Shown here piece by piece: positions 32,967 through 40,750 of a DNA stretch of 53,704 bases. The notes under the pieces are model-generated. The model searched no databases, was not told where the DNA came from, and was given only the letters and a program-made list of their open reading frames with translations. The position numbers were made by a program, and so were the translations under genes. Numbering within the stretch: the stretch's first letter is position 1; every line of letters starts with the position of its first letter. Source of the stretch: JBQCHF01 sp051953655 (GTDB lineage Bacteria; Actinomycetota; Actinomycetes; Motilibacterales; Motilibacteraceae). The stretch spans positions 1-53,704 of the forward strand of contig JBQCIO010000098.1 in NCBI GenBank assembly GCA_051953655.1, written 5' to 3'.

Positions 32967-33722
32967 GTGGACTGGTACCAGCGAGTGCTCGTGGACACCG
33001 GTCGGTCCGCCACCGTGTGGGCCCTGCTCGGATTCCTCGTGACGTTCACCGTCACCCGCGCCGTCACGCGGCGCATCCACGCCCGGTCCCGCTCCGCGCG
33101 CTCCGAGGGCGGAGTCCTCAAGGACGTCCACCTCGGCGGGGTGCACGTGCACCACCAGGTCTGGGGCATCCTGCTGGCTCTCCTCACCGGCCTGCTCGAG
33201 TTCCGCTTCGACCCGGGCTGGCCGTGGACCGACGTGCTCGCGGCGCTGTTCGGTGCTGGTGCGGCGCTGGCACTGGACGAGTTCGCCCTGTGGCTCCACC
33301 TGGACGACGTCTACTGGCGGGAGGAGGGACGCGCGTCGATCGACGCGGTGCTGGTCGCCGCCGCCCTCGGGACGGTGCTGCTGCTGCAAGCCACCCCCGT
33401 CGGCCCCGCCCCGAGCAGACAGGTCGGCACCGGCCTCTACGTCGCGGTGGTGCTGCTGCACCTGTCGTTGGCGGCGGTCTGCATCGCGAAGGGGAAGATC
33501 GCCACCGGCCTGGTGGGCGTCGTCGTCCCGGTCGTGGCCACGATCGGTGCCCTGCGGCTGGCCAAGCCGGCCTCGCCCTGGGCGGCCCGCCGCTACGGCG
33601 ACGGCAAGCTCGAGCGGGCCCGCAGCCGCTTCGGCGACCGGTACCGCCGACGCCACGACCGGGTGCGCACCTTCCTCGGCGGGGCGCCGGACGACCCGCG
33701 GGCCGACGCACGCAGCGGGTGA
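32967..33722 (+). CDS. integral membrane protein with His-rich loop, unknown function
   Basis: A 251-residue protein with about five or six hydrophobic segments (for instance WALLGFLVTFTVTRAVTRRI, DVLAALFGAGAALALDEFAL, IDAVLVAAALGTVLLLQAT). The conserved-looking loop VHLGGVHVHHQVWGI and a following LDEFALWLHLDDVYW carry His, Asp and Glu residues that could bind metal. The basic C-terminal tail (RRYGDGKLERARSRFGDRYR) is cytoplasmic. GTG 32967 has GAGAGGG at 7 bases; a longer reading from 32916 is possible. I do not recognise the family. Confidence 0.7.
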   Translation: MDWYQRVLVDTGRSATVWALLGFLVTFTVTRAVTRRIHARSRSARSEGGVLKDVHLGGVHVHHQVWGILLALLTGLLEFRFDPGWPWTDVLAALFGAGAALALDEFALWLHLDDVYWREEGRASIDAVLVAAALGTVLLLQATPVGPAPSRQVGTGLYVAVVLLHLSLAAVCIAKGKIATGLVGVVVPVVATIGALRLAKPASPWAARRYGDGKLERARSRFGDRYRRRHDRVRTFLGGAPDDPRADARSG

Positions 33723-33855
33723 CTGAGGGTTCTCGTCGGCAGGCTGTCCCGGGGCGCCGGGATCAGTGGAGCCGATGGCGGTCTTGCCGCCCGCCCCACC
33801 TCGGAACAGGGTGCGGGGAGCGCCGCTCCGGCGCTGGTGTCGGAAGGGGTGGGCC

Positions 33856-34509
33856 GTGATCGGTCGAGTGAACATCCTGGAGGCGGATCCGAGCAGGATC
33901 GACGGTGGCATCGCCTTCGTCCGAGACCATGTGCAACCGGTCGTCGACGCCGAGCCCGGCAGCCGAGGCCTGGGGATGTGGGTCGACCGCGAGACGGGCG
34001 AGGTCGTGGTGACCACCGTCTGGGAGGACCGGGCGGCGCTGGAGGCGAGCGAGAGCGGGGTCGCCGAGCTGCGGGCCGAGGCGGCGAGAGTGCTCGGCGC
34101 CGCAGGGGTCCGCGTCGAGCTGGCCGAGTCCGAGGTGGTGTGGCAGGCCGACGCGGACCAGCCCGGGTACTGGAGCCGGGCCGTGGAGATGGACGTGCCT
34201 CCCTCGCGGATCGCGGAGGCGATCGCCCTGTTCCGCGACGAGGTGCTGAGGAAGGTTCAGGACATTCCTGGCGTGAACACCATCGTGTTCCTGGTGAACC
34301 GGGACACCGGGCACACCATGCTGACGGTGACCTACCGCAGCAGAGCGGAGCTGCTGGCCTCGCGGGAGACTGCGGCGGCGATGCGGGCAGGCGTGGTCGG
34401 ACGGCTGGGCGCGGGGGAGCCGATGGTGCACGAGCTGGAGACGGTGATCGTAGGGATCCGCGGGGCCGTCATCGACCTCGACGCCGTGCAGTCGAGGACC
34501 GAGGTCTAG
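33856..34509 (+). CDS. tandem ABM-fold (dimeric alpha/beta barrel) protein
   Basis: A 217-residue soluble protein that appears to be two copies of the antibiotic-biosynthesis-monooxygenase-like ferredoxin fold. Each half begins with a strand and an Arg-Ile helix (VNILEADPSRIDGGIAFVRD; then EMDVPPSRIAEAIALFRDEV) and continues with a GxxxMWVDRETGEVVVTTVWE or VFLVNRDTGHTMLTVTYRS strand pair. Single-domain ABM proteins normally dimerise; here the dimer is one chain. GTG 33856 has GGAAGGGG upstream. No cofactor residues are clear, so an enzymatic role is not assigned. Confidence 0.72.
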   Translation: MIGRVNILEADPSRIDGGIAFVRDHVQPVVDAEPGSRGLGMWVDRETGEVVVTTVWEDRAALEASESGVAELRAEAARVLGAAGVRVELAESEVVWQADADQPGYWSRAVEMDVPPSRIAEAIALFRDEVLRKVQDIPGVNTIVFLVNRDTGHTMLTVTYRSRAELLASRETAAAMRAGVVGRLGAGEPMVHELETVIVGIRGAVIDLDAVQSRTEV

Positions 34510-34552
34510 GGCGCCGCCGACGGTTCCAGCGTGGTTCCAGCGCGGAGTGCGT

Positions 34553-35401
34553 TCAGGTGAGCCAGGTCCGGGTGACTGCCAGCACCTGCTCGCCGTCCAG
34601 GTCGGCCACTGAGAGACCCGCGAACGCCGACGCCGTGTCGGAGGTCTGGTAACGGAAGCGGGGAGCGGGGTCGAGGCAGGCGGCCACCACGGCGGCCGCG
34701 GCGTGCCGCGACGACTGGGCGGAGGCGAAAGCGGCGGCGGTCCGGCGACGGTAGGCGGCCAGCAGGCTGCTGTAGGCGTCCTCCGCCGCCCCGACCCGGC
34801 CGGCGGACTCGCTCAGGGCGCTGGTCGCGAACTCGCTGGCGACCGCTGCCGGCTCCACCACGCTCACCGTGACGCCCATCCGCTCCGCCACCGGGGCGAG
34901 CGCCTGCATCATGCCCTCCACGGCGAACTTCGCCGCGCAGTAGGCCTCGTTGAACGGCTGCCCCACCACGCCGCCCACGCTGGTGACCGTGACGATCCGG
35001 CCCGAGCCCCGCTCGCGCATGTGCGGCAGGACGAGCTTGGTCAGCCTGGCCACACCGAGGCAGTTGGTCTCGAAGGCTGAGCGCAGGTCGTCGAGGGAGA
35101 GCTGCTCCAGGGTCCCGACCATCCCGGCGCCGGCGTTGTTGACCAGCAGGTCGATGCGTCCGCGCGACTCCAGCACCTGCGCGATGCACCCTTCCGACGA
35201 GGCGTCGGAGGTGATGTCGAGCGAGCGCACGTCGAGCGACACGCCGGCTGCCTCCGCCGCCTCGCGCAGCCGTGCTGCGCGGGCGACGTCGCGAACCGTG
35301 GCGACGACGTCGACGCCGGCCCCCGCCAGCTGCACCGCCGTCTCCAGGCCGATCCCGCTGGAGGTCCCGGTGACCAGCGCCACCTGCGTCTGTCCGCTCA
35401 C
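34553..35401 (-). CDS. short-chain dehydrogenase/reductase (SDR)
   Basis: NAD(P)-dependent oxidoreductase of 282 residues. TGTSSGIGLETA near residues 11-22 is the cofactor motif, NNAGAG follows near residue 85, and YCAAK in NEAYCAAKFAVEGMMQALAP is the catalytic pair. GTG 35401 is favoured because GAGGGG lies 6 bases away; the ATG at 35419 lacks a ribosome site. It is divergent from the Grx-TrxR fusion with about 120 bases between. Substrate unknown. Confidence 0.88.
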   Translation of the reverse strand: MSGQTQVALVTGTSSGIGLETAVQLAGAGVDVVATVRDVARAARLREAAEAAGVSLDVRSLDITSDASSEGCIAQVLESRGRIDLLVNNAGAGMVGTLEQLSLDDLRSAFETNCLGVARLTKLVLPHMRERGSGRIVTVTSVGGVVGQPFNEAYCAAKFAVEGMMQALAPVAERMGVTVSVVEPAAVASEFATSALSESAGRVGAAEDAYSSLLAAYRRRTAAAFASAQSSRHAAAAVVAACLDPAPRFRYQTSDTASAFAGLSVADLDGEQVLAVTRTWLT

Positions 35402-35523
35402 GAACTGCCCCCTCATCACCCGATGGTCCCGGTCCGACTCTAGGGGGCGCCGGGCGCGTGGGCCTGCGAACCCGACCGCGGAGCGCCACCATTGCTGTCA
35501 CCAGGACCCGAGGGGGGAACGAC

Positions 35524-36723
35524 GTGAACGAGCCCGAGGCCCAGATCACCGTCTATGGCGCCACCTGGTGCCCGGACTGCCGCCGCAGCAAGGCCTTCCT
35601 CGCCGAGCAGCGCATCCCCTTCGTCTGGGTCGACCTGGAGGCCCACCCCGATGCGGTGTCGGAGGTGGAGCGGCGCAACGAAGGAAGACGCATCATCCCC
35701 ACGATCGTCTTCCCCGACGGCAGCTTCCTCACCGAGCCGGGCAACGACGAGCTGGCGGACAAGCTGGGCCTGCCGCGGGAAGCGGGTGCGACGACCTACG
35801 ACGTCGTCGTGGTGGGAGGTGGTCCCACGGGCCTGACCACGGCGAACTACACCGCGCGGGAGAACCTGCGCACGCTGGTGGTCGAGCGGTCCGCGCTGGG
35901 TGGTCAGGCAGGCGTGACGGAGCGGTTCGACAACTATCCCGGCTTCCCGGACGGGGTGGGCGGGGCCGAGCTGGCCGACCGCATAGCCCAGCAGGCGCGC
36001 CGGTACGGCGTCGAGCTCCTGCAGGCGGTGTCGGTGACGGGGCTGCGTGCCGCCGACGGCGTGGTGGAGGTGACGACGTCCACCGGTCAGGTCCTGCACG
36101 CCGGTGCCGCCGTCGTGGCCACCGGCTCCACCTACCGGCGGACCGGTGCAGCGGGAGAGGACGACCTCATCGGCGCCGGCATCCACTTCTGCGCCACCTG
36201 CGACGGGCCCTTCTACCGGGGCGCCGAGGAGCTGGTGGTCGTGGGCGGGGGCAACTCCGGCCTGGAGGAGGGGCTGTTCCTCACCCAGTTCGCCCAGCAC
36301 GTCACCGTGGTCGAGCACAACGCCACCCTGCGGGCGTCGCGGCTGCTGCAGGACAAGGTGGCCGCGCATCCCCAGATGTCGGTGCTGGTGCAGACCGACG
36401 TCGTCGAGTTCGTCGGCGTGGACGGGAAGCTCAGCGAGGTCGTCCTGCGCGACGGGGCCAGCGGCGAGGAACGGCGGCACCCCGCCGCCGGCGCGTTCGT
36501 CTTTGTCGGGCTCGATCCCAACTCCGGCTGGCTCGACGGCGGCGTGACGCTCGACGAGCGAGGCTTCGTCGTCACCGACCGGGCGTTCCAGACCAGCGTG
36601 CCCGGCATCTTCGCCGCCGGCGACGTCCGCGGCGGGTCCACCAAGCAGCTCGCCGCCGCGGTGGGTGAAGGTGCCGGGGTGGCCCTCCAGGTGCGCTACC
36701 ACCTCGACGACCTGCGCGGGTGA
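35524..36723 (+). CDS. glutaredoxin-thioredoxin reductase fusion
   Basis: A 399-residue flavoprotein. Residues 1-82 are a glutaredoxin-like domain: ITVYGATWCPDCRRSKAFLA with Cys16-x-x-Cys19, and IPTIVFPDGSFLTEPG. Residues of about 90-399 are a thioredoxin-reductase-type domain: VVVGGGPTGLTTA (FAD), Cys223-Ala-Thr-Cys226 (redox pair), VVGGGNSGLEEG (NADPH) and FAAGDVRGGS. The active-site CPDC differs from the CPYC of glutaredoxins and resembles mycoredoxin-type sequences only loosely. The reductase could reduce its own attached glutaredoxin, making a self-contained NADPH-driven disulfide reductant. GTG 35524 has a GAGGGGGGAA ribosome site. Confidence 0.9.
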   Translation: MNEPEAQITVYGATWCPDCRRSKAFLAEQRIPFVWVDLEAHPDAVSEVERRNEGRRIIPTIVFPDGSFLTEPGNDELADKLGLPREAGATTYDVVVVGGGPTGLTTANYTARENLRTLVVERSALGGQAGVTERFDNYPGFPDGVGGAELADRIAQQARRYGVELLQAVSVTGLRAADGVVEVTTSTGQVLHAGAAVVATGSTYRRTGAAGEDDLIGAGIHFCATCDGPFYRGAEELVVVGGGNSGLEEGLFLTQFAQHVTVVEHNATLRASRLLQDKVAAHPQMSVLVQTDVVEFVGVDGKLSEVVLRDGASGEERRHPAAGAFVFVGLDPNSGWLDGGVTLDERGFVVTDRAFQTSVPGIFAAGDVRGGSTKQLAAAVGEGAGVALQVRYHLDDLRG

Positions 36724-36749
36724 GCGGGCTCCGCCCCCGATGGCTGATG

Positions 36750-36767
36750 CCGGGCCGGCTCGCCCGG
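36750..36767. terminator. hairpin between convergent genes
   Basis: CCGGGC (36750-36755), 6-base loop, GCCCGG (36762-36767), in the 51 bases between the convergent TrxR-fusion and DUF7144 genes. It could act in both directions. No T-run. Confidence 0.4.
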
Positions 36768-36774
36768 ACCGTCC

Positions 36775-37263
36775 CTACAGGTCCCGGACCTCGCCGCCGT
36801 GGACCGCGACCGCCCAGATGACGACGACGTCCAGTGCGATCACGATGGCCCCCCACACGGGTGCGGAGGACAGGAACCCGACGGCGGAGATGGCGCTGAC
36901 GGCCGCGACCAGGACGGCGACGACGCGCGCCCAGGCGCGGCCGGTGAGCAGCAGCACCCCGGCCGCGGCGACGACCGCGCCGACCACGAGGTGCCACCAG
37001 CCCCACGCGGTGTAGCTGACGTCCACGAGCAGCCGGGAGGTGGGGAGCTCGTAGGCGCCGTCCCGCAGCAGTGCGGTCAGGCCCTGAAGGGCGTGGAAGC
37101 TGCCCTGCATGACCATGACGACGGCGGCGAAGAGGATCCAGCCGGTCCACGCCCCGACGTCGTCGGCGTGCGCTCCGGAGACTCGGCGGACCGCGAGGTC
37201 ACCGCTGCTGCGTGAATCGCGGGTGTCCGTCCCACCCATCGAGGTGTGCGGCATGTCTGTCAT
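36775..37263 (-). CDS. DUF7144-type four-helix membrane protein
   Basis: A 162-residue integral membrane protein. After about 35 charged residues there are four helices: AWTGWILFAAVVMVMQGSFH, SYTAWGWWHLVVGAVVAAAG, WARVVAVLVAAVSAISAVGF and WGAIVIALDVVVIWAVAVHG. The WxxW-type central helices and the overall size fit the DUF7144 membrane family common in actinobacteria. ATG 37263 has AGGAGA at 6 bases. Function unknown. Confidence 0.8.
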   Translation of the reverse strand: MTDMPHTSMGGTDTRDSRSSGDLAVRRVSGAHADDVGAWTGWILFAAVVMVMQGSFHALQGLTALLRDGAYELPTSRLLVDVSYTAWGWWHLVVGAVVAAAGVLLLTGRAWARVVAVLVAAVSAISAVGFLSSAPVWGAIVIALDVVVIWAVAVHGGEVRDL

Positions 37264-37466
37264 CTGGCTCTCCTGCGTGCTCCTGCTCAGCCGGTGATGG
37301 CACGCGCCGACCGGGCGAGCCACGGCCGTGACTGTGGCTGCTCGGTGCGAGTGCGGCCAGAGCCATAAGTCACGCCTCCGTCTCAGCTGGCTGAGGACCG
37401 AGATCTGTCCCCGCCGATTCACCTCCCGCGGATGAGGTGGGCGGCGATGCTCCGGTGCAGGCTGTC

Positions 37467-37493
37467 GGCATCGACGGCATCGACGGCATCGAC
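37467..37493 (+). repeat. three perfect copies of GGCATCGAC
   Basis: Three head-to-tail 9-base units, about 20 bases upstream of the small peptide gene at 37515. Not part of a supported protein. Confidence 0.7.
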
Positions 37494-37514
37494 GGTCGCG
37501 CGGAGGGGGTGGAC

Positions 37515-37607
37515 ATGAACGGCTGGTTGCTCTGGGGTCTGATCCTTCCCCTGCTGCTCGTCGTGGCAGGAATCATCACGCTGCGGCGCCGCAACCACCG
37601 TCCCTGA
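37515..37607 (+). CDS. 30-residue single-helix membrane peptide
   Basis: A short reading frame with a very strong GGAGGGGGTGG ribosome site 3 bases before ATG. The translation has one hydrophobic helix (WLLWGLILPLLLVVAGIITL) and a basic end RRRNHRP, the positive-inside pattern of a small membrane protein. Codons favour G/C at third positions as in real genes here. It lies alone between DUF7144 and the MoaF-like gene, after a 9-base triple repeat. Function unknown. The rest of the 37264-37676 stretch shows no other gene. Confidence 0.55.
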   Translation: MNGWLLWGLILPLLLVVAGIITLRRRNHRP

Positions 37608-37676
37608 CCTGAGCGTCGGGACGTCGTGGAGCCGGTCGGCTCCCGATCCGGCCGGTCGCGCCGAAGACCACGATGC

Positions 37677-38018
37677 TCACGACTGGACCGCTGTCCCCAG
37701 CTTCTCGAGGCCGGCGGTGTGGAGCTCGCCGACGCGGCCTCGGTGGCCGTCGAAGGTCCAGAAGGCGTGCACTGTCGCGTCGTCGAGGTTCATGAGGTGC
37801 GTGACGGTCGTGCTGTTCGCCTCCACCCAGTTGACCAGGTAGGAACGGCCGCCCACGGCCGCGGTGTGCAGGCTGACGTCTTCGGAGCCGCCCGCGCCCG
37901 CACCCTCGACAGTGTCGTAGTGCAGCGTGGCGCCGTCGGTGGAGTAGGTGTTGCGGAACACGGTGCCGTTGTCGAAGCGGATCAGGTAGGTCTGCCCGGC
38001 GAAGGCGGGAGTGGTCAT
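37677..38018 (-). CDS. MoaF-like small lipocalin-fold protein
   Basis: A 113-residue protein of strands with GQTYLIRFDNGTVFRNTYST at the start and HTAAVGGRSYLVNWVEANST in the middle, followed by THLMNLDDATVHAFWTFDG. The order of a T-Y-x-I-x-F-D-N-G strand and a Y-L-V-N-W-V-E strand fits the MoaF/MoaF-like fold, whose members are named after a molybdenum cofactor gene but often have no Moco role. It lies 19 bases after the double-SnoaL gene on the same strand and is probably in its operon. Confidence 0.7.
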   Translation of the reverse strand: MTTPAFAGQTYLIRFDNGTVFRNTYSTDGATLHYDTVEGAGAGGSEDVSLHTAAVGGRSYLVNWVEANSTTVTHLMNLDDATVHAFWTFDGHRGRVGELHTAGLEKLGTAVQS

Positions 38019-38037
38019 AGGGGGTGGTCCTCTCGCT

Positions 38038-38802
38038 TCAGAAGTTGCCGTTGGAGCAGGCGGGATCGATCGAGACCGGTTCGATCACGTCCCAGTGCTC
38101 GACGATGCGGCCGTCGGCGACCCGGAAGAGGTCGAGGTAGGCGACCGGCGCCCCGAAGTCGCCCTCGGACTGGGTCAGCACCAGGTCGCCGTCGGCGATG
38201 ACCCGGTGCACCGTCCGGTACACCAGCTGCTTGCCGTCCGCGGCCCAGCGCTGGGCGGCGGCGGCGAACCCCGCGATCCCGTCGGCCGCCTCCGGGTTGT
38301 GCTGGTGATAGTCCGGCTGCAGGTAGTGCTCCAGCCGGCTGTAGTCGGCACCCACGAGCACCTCGCGGGCGAACCCCTCGACCAGCGCGCGGGAGGCGGC
38401 CGTGTCGGCGGTGCGGTCCGGCCCTGCCGGCCCGTCGACCTGGCTGCGGCCCCCGACCGGGTCGGCCGCCATCGTCTGGAGCGCGTCCCAGTGCTCGCTC
38501 AGGCGGCCCTCGGTGACGCGGAAGATGTCGAAGGCGACCAGCGGCTCCGGTCCCCAGCCGTGGTAGACCCCGTGCACCGCGACCAGGTCTCCCTCGGCCA
38601 CGATGCGGGCCCGCTCGTACCGGAATCCTGCCGGCAGCCCGAGCACGAAGGCGCGCAGCGGCTCCGGGCCGTCGGGCACCGACGCGCGGTGCTGCCGGTA
38701 GTCCGGCGACACCCATCGGTCCACGGCGGCGGGATCCCTGTCGTCGAACATCTCCTCGAGCGCCGTGACGACGATCGCCGCGCTGTCCATGGCGTTGCCC
38801 AT
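38038..38802 (-). CDS. tandem SnoaL/NTF2-fold protein
   Basis: A 254-residue protein with two NTF2-like domains in one chain. The first (about 1-125) has FDDRDPAAVDRWVSPDYRQH, FDIFRVTEGRLSEHWDALQ; the second (about 130-254) has YLQPDYHQHNPEAADGIAGF and YLDLFRVADGRIVEHWDVI. The two ExW endings and the R-V-T/A-E/D-G-R motif mark SnoaL-type polyketide-cyclase relatives, which usually act as dimers of a single domain. ATG 38802 is chosen because AGAGG lies 6 bases away; ATG 38808 is adjacent to it. It heads an operon with the MoaF-like gene, divergent from AraC. Confidence 0.83.
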   Translation of the reverse strand: MGNAMDSAAIVVTALEEMFDDRDPAAVDRWVSPDYRQHRASVPDGPEPLRAFVLGLPAGFRYERARIVAEGDLVAVHGVYHGWGPEPLVAFDIFRVTEGRLSEHWDALQTMAADPVGGRSQVDGPAGPDRTADTAASRALVEGFAREVLVGADYSRLEHYLQPDYHQHNPEAADGIAGFAAAAQRWAADGKQLVYRTVHRVIADGDLVLTQSEGDFGAPVAYLDLFRVADGRIVEHWDVIEPVSIDPACSNGNF

Positions 38803-38890
38803 GTCCATCCTCTCTGGCTCTGCGCCCAGGCTGAGCGCTGCACCGAGCCTGGGGCAGCCGATGCCCGAGGTCGAGGTAGCGTTCGGTCGC

Positions 38891-39859
38891 GTGATGGTCA
38901 GAAGCGGTCGCGCATCGTTCGAGGAACGCGGCTACCGCAACCGGTCGCGGCCACAGCTAGGCATCGAAGTCATGACCCTCTCCGACCTGCGGCGCCGGCT
39001 GACACCTGAAGCATTCGGGGCGGCGCACCGGCTCGACTTCCACCAGATCACGCTCATCACGCGCGGCCGCGGTGTCGCCGTCATCGATTTCGCCGAGCAC
39101 GCTTGCCGTCCCGGCACGCTGCTGCACACCCGCCCGGGCCAGGTGCAGCGATTGCCGCGCACCGTCGAGGAACCCGGGCAGCCGGAGGGTGTGGTCGTCC
39201 TCTTCACCCGCAGCTTCGTGCACCGACCGGGTCTGATCGCCGGTCTCGGCACAGACGCCTGGCAGCTGGAGCAGCAGGAGGGGCGACGGATCCGTTCGCT
39301 CGTCTCCGAGATCTCCCTGGAGTACCGCGGGGCGGACGTGGCCGAGGACAGCCCGCTCCTGCTGCGTCACCTGCTCGCCGCGCTGCTCATCCACATCGCG
39401 CGTCTGCCTCGCGACGTCCCTGCCGAGACAGGCCCTGACAGCGGCGCCTACTCCCGCTTTCTGCAAGACCTGGAGCACCGCTTCGCCCAGACCCGCCGTG
39501 TGCAGGACTACGCCGCAGCGCTGGGCTACTCCCCACGCACCCTGACCAGGATGAGCCTGACCGCCACCGGCCGGACCGCCAAGCAAGCGATCGACGACCG
39601 CGTCATCCTCGAGGCCAAGCGACTGCTCGCTCACACCGACCGTCAGATCGCCGCCATCGGCGCCGACCTCGGGTTCTCGGAGGCGACCAACTTCGTCAAG
39701 TTCTTCGTCGCCCGGCAGGGCATCACCCCCACGGACTTCAGGTCCAGCGAACGCCGTGACCACCGACGGCGAGCGCCGAGGCCGTCGTCACCGGCTCGCA
39801 CACCAGCCCGACGATGGCCGGCTATGTCTTCGCCCGCGCCGGGACCCGCATGTCGGTGA
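38891..39859 (+). CDS. AraC-family transcriptional regulator
   Basis: Regulator of about 322 residues. The N-terminal half is a cupin-like sensor with LDFHQITLITRGRGVAVIDF and PGTLLHTRPGQVQRLPR, the AraC_binding pattern. The C-terminal domain (about 205-290) holds two helix-turn-helix units: YAAALGYSPRTLTRMSLTAT and AIGADLGFSEATNFVKFFVA, ending in GITPTDFRSSE. About 35 Arg/Pro-rich residues follow. GTG 38891 lies 8 bases after TAGCGT (38877-38882), so a leaderless start is likely; ATG 38894 is adjacent. It is divergent from the SnoaL-MoaF pair and probably controls it. Confidence 0.85.
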   Translation: MMVRSGRASFEERGYRNRSRPQLGIEVMTLSDLRRRLTPEAFGAAHRLDFHQITLITRGRGVAVIDFAEHACRPGTLLHTRPGQVQRLPRTVEEPGQPEGVVVLFTRSFVHRPGLIAGLGTDAWQLEQQEGRRIRSLVSEISLEYRGADVAEDSPLLLRHLLAALLIHIARLPRDVPAETGPDSGAYSRFLQDLEHRFAQTRRVQDYAAALGYSPRTLTRMSLTATGRTAKQAIDDRVILEAKRLLAHTDRQIAAIGADLGFSEATNFVKFFVARQGITPTDFRSSERRDHRRRAPRPSSPARTPARRWPAMSSPAPGPACR

Positions 39860-40122
39860 TGCGGTACTTCGTCGTCGACCACGACGCGGTCGGGCCGGCC
39901 TGACGGCCCGAGGGACTCGGCCACGGCCAGCACGCCGCCCCGGCGTGCCGCTGCCCGCGATGGTGGGGGTTGCAGGCTCGGGCGGGCGGTGGATCGGGAC
40001 CTACCGGATAGGCCGGCGCGACCAGCACCCGGTCGGTGGCGCGGCCCCACATCGATCTTGTTCGCTCGAGTCGCGGCCCGAGCCGTCGTACCGCGCGGCT
40101 TTCGACCGAGGGGACGACCGGT

Positions 40123-40567
40123 TCAGCTGGTCGTCGTCATGGCTTCGTCGAGAAGGCGCCTGATGTCAGGCGCCGCATCCGGTGCGGTCGGGGTGAACCT
40201 GAGTGCGACCTCCCATCCGTCGGCGAGCTCGCGCCGGCGGAGCACGCGCCCGTGCAGCACTGCGCCGTCGGGGAGCAGCGAGGTGAGGGTGACCTGCGCT
40301 TGCAGCGACGACAGCACCCGGGCGCGCGGTGTCGAACAGCCGCGGTGGGAGGACCGGGTCCACGGGAGCCGTCCTGCCCGGTGTGACCGGCTCGACCAGC
40401 GGCGCGGGTGGGAGTGGGTTGCTGGTCGGGACGGGCCGGAGGTCCTGCCTTCGAGGTCGCGGGACGGCCGGTGCATCCGCTGGCTGCGAGGCCAGCGCCG
40501 CGCGGCCCAGAAGCAAGCCCCACCAAGGCATCGAGCCACCCCCTGGCACATCGCTGCTGGTTGACAT
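40123..40567 (-). pseudogene. frameshifted PilZ-domain gene
   Basis: The last 60 residues in the frame ending at 40123 (VTLTSLLPDGAVLHGRVLRR, ELADGWEVALRFTPTAPDAA, then PDIRRLLDEA) are the end of a PilZ domain, which binds cyclic-di-GMP. Before about 40325 this frame loses protein character. A second frame from ATG 40567 reads MSTSSDVPGGGSMPWWGLLL and continues to LPPRLFDTARP, and joins the first if one base is added or removed near 40318-40330. The PilZ RxxxR and DxSxxG residues, which bind the ligand, are not found in either part, so it is decayed as well as frameshifted. Confidence 0.5.
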
Positions 40568-40750
40568 ACCGGTTCAAGGGACGCCATGTCCGGACGGGCG
40601 GATCGCCCTGACGGGGGCACAGTTGAGCAGATGGGCTGTCGGAAGCAGGCCGCAACGGTCGATCGCGAGCCAGCCGGCTCGCCTGCCGTGCACGCTCGCG
40701 TCGTCGACGCCGTGCCCCGACTGCGCCGTTCGGCTCAGCGGCCACGGGGA

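Noticed and set aside
39776..39903. Short plus-strand frame ending in MSVMRYFVVDHDAVGPA after AraC
   Set aside because: Looks protein-like but is under 30 codons from its only ATG, with no ribosome site. It may be a remnant; the rest of 39860-40122 shows nothing.
40586..40750. Earlier start for B12-LuxR at ATG 40586
   Set aside because: It would run through the broken PilZ gene region with no cap-domain similarity and no ribosome site; the cobalamin cap begins near 40845.
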